Assembly (NCBI GenBank): GCA_004213965.1
Contig: SGZI01000002.1
Coordinates: forward strand, 1-48,873
DNA from: Flavobacteriales bacterium
GTDB lineage: Bacteria; Bacteroidota; Bacteroidia; Flavobacteriales; Flavobacteriaceae
Direction: 5' to 3'
DNA length: 48,873 bases
Position 1 is the first letter of the stretch. Every line of letters begins with the position of its first letter. A program made the translations under genes and the position numbers. Of this stretch, positions 43,767-48,873 are shown in pieces. The notes under the pieces were generated by a model. That model had not been told where the DNA came from, ran no database searches, and saw nothing but the letters and a program-made list of their open reading frames with translations.

Positions 43767-44579
43767 ATGGAAATAGTATTTTACAAATATCATGGTTGTG
43801 GAAATGATTTTGTTATGATTGATAACAGAAATGGTTGTTTTAATAATTATAACAATGAATTTATTTCAAAAATTTGTGACAGAAAGTATGGTGTTGGAGC
43901 AGATGGGTTGATTTTAGTTGAAAACAATAATGATTTAGATTTTACTATGAAATATTTTAATTCAGATGGCTCAGAATTTGGAATGTGTGGAAATGGTGCT
44001 AGATGTATAACTAAATTTGCAAAAAAATTAGGCATTATAAATAATTCTGCAAGTTTTCAAGCTATTGATGGGGTGCACTATTCAGAAATTTTAGATGAAA
44101 ATTACGTTAAGGTAAAAATGAACGATATTGATATGAGTAATTATAAGTCAATTGATTTAACGAATCATAATTTTTACCTTGATAATGGCTCACCTCACTT
44201 AGTGATTAATTCTAGAAATATTACTCAAATTGATGTTTCAAATGAGGGTAAAAAAATTAGGTACAATAAAAAGTATAGTAAGAATGGAGTTAATGTAAAT
44301 TTTATAGAATACAATCAAAATGATTCTTCATGTAAGGTTAGAACTTATGAAAGGGGAGTAGAAGATGAGACTCTTTCATGCGGAACAGGAGCTGTTGCTG
44401 TAGCAATTGCCTTGAATTATTTAGGAATTGAAAACAGTAATGAAATTAAAATTTCAATGAAAGGCGGCGATCTTTTGGTTTCATTTAATAGAAATGAAGA
44501 TAGATTTTATGATATTTGGTTGTCTGGAGATGTGTGTGAAGTTTATAAAGGAAAAATTGATGAAAGTTTTAAAAGGTAA
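43767..44579 (+). CDS. dapF: Diaminopimelate epimerase
   Basis: DapF converts LL- to meso-diaminopimelate for lysine and peptidoglycan. The 270-residue protein has both catalytic cysteines, in FGMCGNGARC and LSCGTGAVAVA. It also shows the opening YKYHGCGNDFVMIDNR, DGLILVENNNDLDFTMKYFNSDGSE and DNGSPHLVI. It is complete and in family length. Its end overlaps the acetyltransferase gene by 20 nt, and mltG follows, giving a cell-wall-themed run. Confidence 0.96.
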   Translation: MEIVFYKYHGCGNDFVMIDNRNGCFNNYNNEFISKICDRKYGVGADGLILVENNNDLDFTMKYFNSDGSEFGMCGNGARCITKFAKKLGIINNSASFQAIDGVHYSEILDENYVKVKMNDIDMSNYKSIDLTNHNFYLDNGSPHLVINSRNITQIDVSNEGKKIRYNKKYSKNGVNVNFIEYNQNDSSCKVRTYERGVEDETLSCGTGAVAVAIALNYLGIENSNEIKISMKGGDLLVSFNRNEDRFYDIWLSGDVCEVYKGKIDESFKR

Positions 44580-45081
44580 AAACATATATTTAAGAGCTTT
44601 AGAGCCAGAGGACATTAACTACTTATTTTCAACTGAAAATAATGAAGATATATGGGAGATCAGTAGTACGTCTCAACCCTTTTCAAAGCATATACTTACA
44701 AAATATATTGAAAACTCTAACATTGACATATATAAGGTTAATCAATTAAGATTAGTGATTTCAGATTATAGTAATAATTGTTTAGGATTAGTTGATTTAT
44801 TTGATGTAGACTTTAAAAACAATAATGCAGGAATTGGTATTTTAATTAATAAAGATTCTCGTAATAATGGATATGCTAAAGAGGCTTTAGAAATTATAAT
44901 TAAGTATTCTTTTAGTTATTTAAATCTTCACCAATTGTATTGTAATATTATTGAAGATAATATACTTAGTGTTAACTTATTTAAGAAATTAGGTTTTAAG
45001 CAGGTTGGATTAAAGAAAGATTGGATTTATTTTAATGGAAAATATAAAAACGAATATTTATTTCAGTTAATATGTACATAA
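44560..45081 (+). CDS. GNAT-family N-acetyltransferase (RimJ/RimL type)
   Basis: Started at ATG 44560 (173 residues), since MKVLKGKNIYLRALEPEDI is the usual RimJ/RimL-like beginning; earlier in-frame ATGs only extend into dapF. The acetyl-CoA region is visible as AGIGILINKDSRNNGYAKEALEIIIKYSFSYLNLHQLYCNI followed by NILSVNLFKKLGFKQVGLKKDWIYFNGKYKNEYLFQL. The substrate is unknown and could be a protein N-terminus or a small amine. It overlaps dapF by 20 nt and mltG by 10 nt, so all three are translated from one message. Confidence 0.88.
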   Translation: MKVLKGKNIYLRALEPEDINYLFSTENNEDIWEISSTSQPFSKHILTKYIENSNIDIYKVNQLRLVISDYSNNCLGLVDLFDVDFKNNNAGIGILINKDSRNNGYAKEALEIIIKYSFSYLNLHQLYCNIIEDNILSVNLFKKLGFKQVGLKKDWIYFNGKYKNEYLFQLICT

Positions 45082-46115
45082 GAAAAATACTTTATGCAAT
45101 AGTCACTATAGGACTCTTATTAATGGGGGGATTTGCATTTTACATATATAATGTAATGTTTGCAGCGAACACAAACTTTAATGAAGATTTTAAATACATT
45201 TATATTAAAACAAGTTCTGATTATGAAGATTTAACTTACCAATTAAAGGATTACCTGCTAGATACTTCAACATTTACAGCATTGGCTAAAAGAAAAAACT
45301 ATTCAAATAATATTAAGCCAGGAAAATTTATTATTAAAAGAGATATGAATAATAATCAGATAATAAATTCACTTAGATCAAATAATATTACTGTTGATGT
45401 AATTTTTAATAATGCCAAAAACTTAAATGACCTTGCTGGGAAAATTTCAAATCAGATTGAGGCAGATAGTATGTCCTTTTTAACTTTATTTAAAACTGAT
45501 TATTTCATTGATAAGGGTTTTGATGAGAAAAATATTTTATCAATGTATATTCCCAATAGTTATAATTTTTTCTGGAATACAAATGCTGAAAAATTTAACG
45601 AAAGAATGTTTGAAGAATACACAAAATTTTGGCAAAAAAATGATAGAGTTAAAAATGCAAATAAGATAGGTTTATCAAAAATTGAGGTAATGATCTTAGC
45701 CTCAATTGTAAATGAAGAATCAAAAGAAATTAGTGAATTGCCTAGGATTGCAGGTGTTTATTTAAACAGGTTAAATAACAATTGGTTATTACAAGCAGAT
45801 CCAACCGTAAAATATGCTGCATACCAACTTGACCAATATAAAAACACTATCATTAGAAGAGTGCTTAACAAACATCTAAGAATAGATTCAAAATACAACA
45901 CATATAAATATAAGGGGCTGCCCCCAGGATTAATTTCTATGCCATCTATTTATTCAATTGATGCTGTGCTTAATTATGAGAATCATAAGTTTTTTTATTT
46001 TGCAGCAGATCCAGAAAATCCTGGATTTCACAGATTTGCCAAGACTTTTCGTGAACATAAAACCAATGCAAGAAAATATCAGAGATCACTATCCAAAAAA
46101 GGCATAAAAAAATAA
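45072..46115 (+). CDS. mltG: Endolytic transglycosylase MltG
   Basis: MltG cuts nascent peptidoglycan strands in the membrane and ends their elongation. The 347-residue protein has one N-terminal transmembrane helix (about residues 8-29), a LysM-like segment, and the YceG catalytic domain. The glutamate is in VMILASIVNEESKE, with PRIAGVYLNRLNNNWLLQADPTVKYA, and YKYKGLPPGLISMPSIYSIDAVLNYENHKFFYFAADPENPGFHRFAKTFREHKTNARKYQ at the end. It is complete. It converges on the RsmI-family gene with 4 nt between stops. Confidence 0.94.
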   Translation: MYIRKILYAIVTIGLLLMGGFAFYIYNVMFAANTNFNEDFKYIYIKTSSDYEDLTYQLKDYLLDTSTFTALAKRKNYSNNIKPGKFIIKRDMNNNQIINSLRSNNITVDVIFNNAKNLNDLAGKISNQIEADSMSFLTLFKTDYFIDKGFDEKNILSMYIPNSYNFFWNTNAEKFNERMFEEYTKFWQKNDRVKNANKIGLSKIEVMILASIVNEESKEISELPRIAGVYLNRLNNNWLLQADPTVKYAAYQLDQYKNTIIRRVLNKHLRIDSKYNTYKYKGLPPGLISMPSIYSIDAVLNYENHKFFYFAADPENPGFHRFAKTFREHKTNARKYQRSLSKKGIKK

Positions 46116-46119
46116 AGCC

Positions 46120-46827
46120 TTAGTATTTGTGAATAATAAATATTGTAGGTTTTTTATCAATTAAATATTTTCCTTTTCTCCATTGATTTATACTTTTTGT
46201 AATAATTGACTCATCACTAGTAGTTAAAGATGAGGCTATACATAATTTAGTGTTATCACTAAGTGTTTTTAATAAATCTTCAAGCATTTTATTATTCCTA
46301 TAAGGTGTTTCAATAAATATTTGAGATTGATTTCTTTTTTGAGATACTTTTTCAAGAAATTTAATTTTTGCTTTCTTTTCTGTTTTATCAATAGGCAAAT
46401 AACCGTTAAATGCAAAGTTGTTTCCATTTAACCCTGAACCCATTATTGCTAATAATATTGATGAGGGGCCAACAAGAGGTGTTGTTTGAATTTTTTTAGT
46501 ATGAGCTAAGGAAATAATATTTGAGCCTGGATCTGCAACATTTGGACATCCTGCATCAGAAATTAATCCAACATTAATGCCATTTAAGCATGGGTCAAGT
46601 AGGGTATAATATTCTTCCTCTTTTTGGGATTCTTTAATTATAAAAATATTTAAATCATCTTGATTTTTTTCAGGGCAAACACTTTTAATATAATTTCTTG
46701 CAATCTTTTCATTTTCAACAATAAAATATGTTAATGAGTTAATGATTTTTTTTACTGAATTAGGTATAACCTCGTCTGGATTAATATCCCCGATGACATT
46801 AGGTATTATATATAGTTTCCCTTTAAT
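46120..46827 (-). CDS. rsmI: RsmI-family rRNA 2'-O-methyltransferase-like protein (apparent AUU start)
   Basis: RsmI enzymes methylate the 2'-OH of C1402 in 16S rRNA. The frame is open and intact for 235 residues. It begins IKGKLYIIPNVIGDINPDEV and continues FIVENEKIARNYIK, VGLISDAGCPNVADPGSNII (the SAM-binding loop), LVGPSSILLAIMGSGLNG and FAFNGYLPIDK to a normal end. There is no ATG, GTG or TTG in frame between the upstream TAA (46842-46840) and the internal ATG at 46443, which would delete the N-terminal half. In related proteins the chain begins MKGKLYLIP. Here that Met codon is ATT (46827-46825), directly after another ATT. AUU initiation is therefore the simplest reading. Bacteroidota often have two such paralogues; which one this is cannot be fixed by eye. 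It lies 34 nt after dnaA on the same strand. Confidence 0.8.
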   Translation of the reverse strand: MKGKLYIIPNVIGDINPDEVIPNSVKKIINSLTYFIVENEKIARNYIKSVCPEKNQDDLNIFIIKESQKEEEYYTLLDPCLNGINVGLISDAGCPNVADPGSNIISLAHTKKIQTTPLVGPSSILLAIMGSGLNGNNFAFNGYLPIDKTEKKAKIKFLEKVSQKRNQSQIFIETPYRNNKMLEDLLKTLSDNTKLCIASSLTTSDESIITKSINQWRKGKYLIDKKPTIFIIHKY

Positions 46828-46860
46828 AATGTTAGTTGTTTATTTAAAAAAAATGTGAAA

Positions 46861-48288
46861 TTACACAGACAATTTCTTACCTAAGTCATCAACAAATTTT
46901 CTAAAATGTTTATCTGTTGAAGATAAATTGTCTACTGTTTTACATGCATGAAGTACAGTAGCATGGTCTCTTTTTCCGATTTGAGACCCAATACTTGCCA
47001 GTGAAGCTTTGGTAAATTTCTTTGCAAAAAACATAGCCAATTGCCTAGCTTGAACAATGTGTCTTTTTCTAGTTTTTGATTGTAATGTTTCAATATCCAT
47101 TTGAAAATAATCTGAAACAATTTTTTGTATATAATCAATAGAGACTTCTCTTTTAGTATTCTTTACAAACTTTTCTATTATTTCTTTAGCTAATTCAATT
47201 GTAATTTCCTTTTTATTAAATGATGCCTGTGCTATTAATGAAATAATAGCTCCTTCCAATTCTCTTACGTTACTTCTTATATTTTTAGCAACATATTGAA
47301 TTACTTCTTCATTCATTTCAATTCCATCACGATATAATTTGTTTTTTAAAATAGATATTCTTGTTTCAAAATCAGGATGTTGTAATTCTGCTGAAAGCCC
47401 CCATTTAAACCTAGACAGAAGACGTAATTCAATATCTTGCATATCAACAGGTGCTTTATCGCTAGTTAATATTACCTGCTTCCCGTTTTGATGTAGGTGA
47501 TTAAAAATATGGAAGAATACATCTTGAGTTCCTGGTTTGCTAGAAAAGAATTGAATATCATCTATTATTAATACATCAATAATTTGATAGAAGTATATAA
47601 AATCATTTCGATTATTTTTTTTGACAGACTCAATATATTGTTGAGTAAATTTTTCAGCTGTTGTGTATAATACTGTCTTTTCAGGATATTTATTTTTTAT
47701 ATCTATACCAATTGCATTTGCTAAATGAGTTTTACCTAATCCAACTCCACCAAAAACTAAAAATGGATTGAATGATGTTCCGCCAGGCTTGTTAGCAACT
47801 GCTATTCCTGCATTTCTAGCCAATCTATTTGAATCACCTTCTAGGAAATTTTCAAATGAATAGTTCGCGTTTAATTGAGATTCAATTTTTACATTTTTAA
47901 TTCCAGGAATTACAAAAGGGTTTTTTAATTCAGGAACATTTTTACTTAAAGGTCGTGTTGCATTTTGAGCCTTTATTTGAGCAGCTCCACTACTAGGTAT
48001 TTTTTCAGTATATGGCTGAGAATTTCCATAAGTATTTTGCATTTTTATAATATAAACTAGCTTTGCATTTTCGCCAAGAGTTTTTTGCAATGCTACTTTT
48101 AAAATCTTAACATAATGCTCTTCAAGCCATTCATAGAAAAACTTACTAGGCACCTCAATACTCAAAACGTCATCATCTAGCTTAACAGCTTTAATAGGTT
48201 CAAACCACGTTTTATATGCTTGAGATTGTATGTTGTCTTTTATAAATTTTAGACATTTTGACCATACTGAACTAGCAGTTAAATTCAT
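46861..48288 (-). CDS. dnaA: Chromosomal replication initiator DnaA
   Basis: The 475-residue initiator has domain I (about 1-90: VWSKCLKFIKDNIQSQAYKTWFEPIKAV), a variable linker, and the AAA+ domain. The AAA+ domain shows Walker A FGGVGLGKTHLANAIG, Walker B VLIIDDIQFFSSKPGTQDVFFHIFNHL, sensor regions ELRLLSRFKWGLSAE and ISIL. The helix-turn-helix domain IV has the DnaA-box signature SIGSQIGKRDHATVLHACKTV. All are complete. I see no cluster of TTATNCACA boxes in the 166 nt upstream, so oriC need not be adjacent here. Confidence 0.97.
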   Translation of the reverse strand: MNLTASSVWSKCLKFIKDNIQSQAYKTWFEPIKAVKLDDDVLSIEVPSKFFYEWLEEHYVKILKVALQKTLGENAKLVYIIKMQNTYGNSQPYTEKIPSSGAAQIKAQNATRPLSKNVPELKNPFVIPGIKNVKIESQLNANYSFENFLEGDSNRLARNAGIAVANKPGGTSFNPFLVFGGVGLGKTHLANAIGIDIKNKYPEKTVLYTTAEKFTQQYIESVKKNNRNDFIYFYQIIDVLIIDDIQFFSSKPGTQDVFFHIFNHLHQNGKQVILTSDKAPVDMQDIELRLLSRFKWGLSAELQHPDFETRISILKNKLYRDGIEMNEEVIQYVAKNIRSNVRELEGAIISLIAQASFNKKEITIELAKEIIEKFVKNTKREVSIDYIQKIVSDYFQMDIETLQSKTRKRHIVQARQLAMFFAKKFTKASLASIGSQIGKRDHATVLHACKTVDNLSSTDKHFRKFVDDLGKKLSV

Positions 48289-48454
48289 GCAAATAAAGTT
48301 AAGTTAATTAGTTTAACTAAACCCAAAAATTAAATTCGGATTCGAACTAACAAATATGTAAACAAATTTTAAATAAAAAAAATTCAAAAGGGTTGTTTTT
48401 TAATTTTTTTTTTCGTTAGGTTTATTTTTATTGAAAATACAATATTTTAGAACA

Positions 48455-48873
48455 TTATAATTGCTCATTATAAATAACCAACAACTTATCATCAATTATT
48501 TTAGTTTCGTATTTTGGTTTTATTTTAATTAATGGAGCTTTAACTCCTTTTTTAAATTTAACCGGAGATTTGAATATCCTTGCTTCATCCCAAATATTTT
48601 CTTTTATAAATGTGGTAAGAGTTTTTAAACCACCTTCAATAATAACTGAATTAATTTTCTTCTTGTATAGAATGTTGCTTATTTGAATTGCTACTGGTTT
48701 ATTAAAATCAATTAATTTTTCTGTAATGACAATTTTATCTGCTTTTGACTTAAAGACATCTTGATTTTTATCTAAATCATTTTTTCTATTTACAATTATA
48801 ACACTTGGGTTTGTGCCAGTTGAATTTCTAGCTGTTAATTTTGGGTTGTCTTGTCTTATGGTATTTGCACCCA
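48455..48873 (-). CDS. ribD: Riboflavin biosynthesis protein RibD, C-terminal part (cut by window edge)
   Basis: The minus-strand frame enters from the window edge and ends at TAA 48457-48455, about 139 residues. It is the reductase domain of RibD, which reduces the ribosyl side chain in riboflavin synthesis. Visible are GANTIRQDNPKLTAR (the NADPH/substrate loop) and INSVIIEGGLKTLTTFI. The deaminase domain lies outside the window. Native codon use, no damage seen. It is upstream of dnaA on the same strand with 166 nt between, a stretch with no clear feature beyond T-rich tracts and a one-mismatch -7 element (CATATTTG). Confidence 0.88.
   Translation of the reverse strand, partial: GANTIRQDNPKLTARNSTGTNPSVIIVNRKNDLDKNQDVFKSKADKIVITEKLIDFNKPVAIQISNILYKKKINSVIIEGGLKTLTTFIKENIWDEARIFKSPVKFKKGVKAPLIKIKPKYETKIIDDKLLVIYNEQL

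Noticed and set aside
46120-46443. A 107-residue ORF starting MGSGLNG, suggesting a truncated methyltransferase or pseudogene
   Set aside because: The same frame is open and homologous for another 128 codons upstream; only the usual start codons are missing. The full gene with an AUU start is the better reading.
46840-48454. oriC next to dnaA
   Set aside because: No cluster of TTATNCACA boxes was found around dnaA; T-rich tracts alone are not evidence in such AT-rich DNA.
1-48873. CRISPR array, prophage, insertion sequence or toxin-antitoxin pair
   Set aside because: No regularly spaced repeats, transposase, integrase, phage structural genes or small paired toxin genes were seen on either strand.

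Overview
This window is a chromosomal segment of a marine-type flavobacterium (Bacteroidota), probably one with a compact genome. The evidence is strong AT richness, very short intergenic gaps, frequent 4-20 nt gene overlaps, starts preceded by A-rich rather than Shine-Dalgarno sequence, and promoters of the Bacteroidota type (TTG, about 19 nt, TAnnTTTG). Gene content also fits: a two-gene transketolase, a long Bacteroidota-type NusB, a type IX secretion tail, flavobacterial PpiC/SurA operons, and crtI-crtB-crtZ-crtY for zeaxanthin. I see no rRNA, insertion sequence, prophage, integron or CRISPR array. Most of the window is housekeeping DNA.

Layout. 1-336: start of an ABC exporter (minus). 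417-3281: nusB, a DUF1573 lipoprotein, yajC, pyrD. 3284-5026: secreted M43-like metalloprotease with PKD domain and sorting tail (minus). 5079-6592: LysE exporter and HMG-CoA lyase. 6651-9467: large secreted BNR/sortilin-type propeller protein (minus), flanked on its far side by a decayed second copy of the HMG-CoA lyase 3' end (9512-9630). 9719-11947: porin, FMN-binding protein and a small membrane protein, a possible extracytoplasmic flavin-redox locus. 12018-13490: guaB. 13543-17375: PpiC/SurA chaperone operon. 17382-19640: aconitase. 19637-23633: carotenoid operon (minus), directly downstream of tRNA-Lys and tRNA-Leu. 23936-26004: degenerate shikimate kinase, a phosphoribosyltransferase, and an FKBP-type lipoprotein. 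26001-27803: split transketolase. 27963-33712: tgt, LptF/G permease, EamA transporter, accA, dnaB. 33714-40391 (minus): DUF2007 protein, rplT, rpmI, infC, thrS, DUF6095 protein, murQ, monomeric isocitrate dehydrogenase. 40392-41049: the only long gene-free stretch, holding a GC-richer, hairpin-rich block that ends in an intrinsic terminator. 41050-43644 (minus): rplS, trmD, HtrA protease. 43767-46115: dapF, an acetyltransferase, mltG. 46120-48873 (minus): an RsmI-family methyltransferase, dnaA, and the 3' end of ribD.

How the genes work together. Several sets serve envelope biogenesis: PpiC/SurA, YajC, LptF/G, HtrA, MltG, MurQ and DapF. Others serve translation: infC-rpmI-rplT-thrS, rplS-trmD, tgt, tRNAs and the RsmI-like enzyme. 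Central metabolism is represented by aconitase, IDH, transketolase, AccA, IMPDH and DHODH.

Points most worth a second look: (i) the RsmI-family gene is intact but has no ATG, GTG or TTG start and appears to begin at AUU, as infC does here; (ii) a shikimate kinase homologue has lost four catalytic or binding signatures at once; (iii) an unassigned GC-rich hairpin-rich block at about 40.47-40.87 kb; (iv) the HMG-CoA lyase duplication scar bracketing the propeller gene; (v) a carotenoid operon with no room for its own promoter behind two tRNA genes; (vi) the porin/FMN-binding/small-membrane-protein trio. All readings are by eye; no database search was run.
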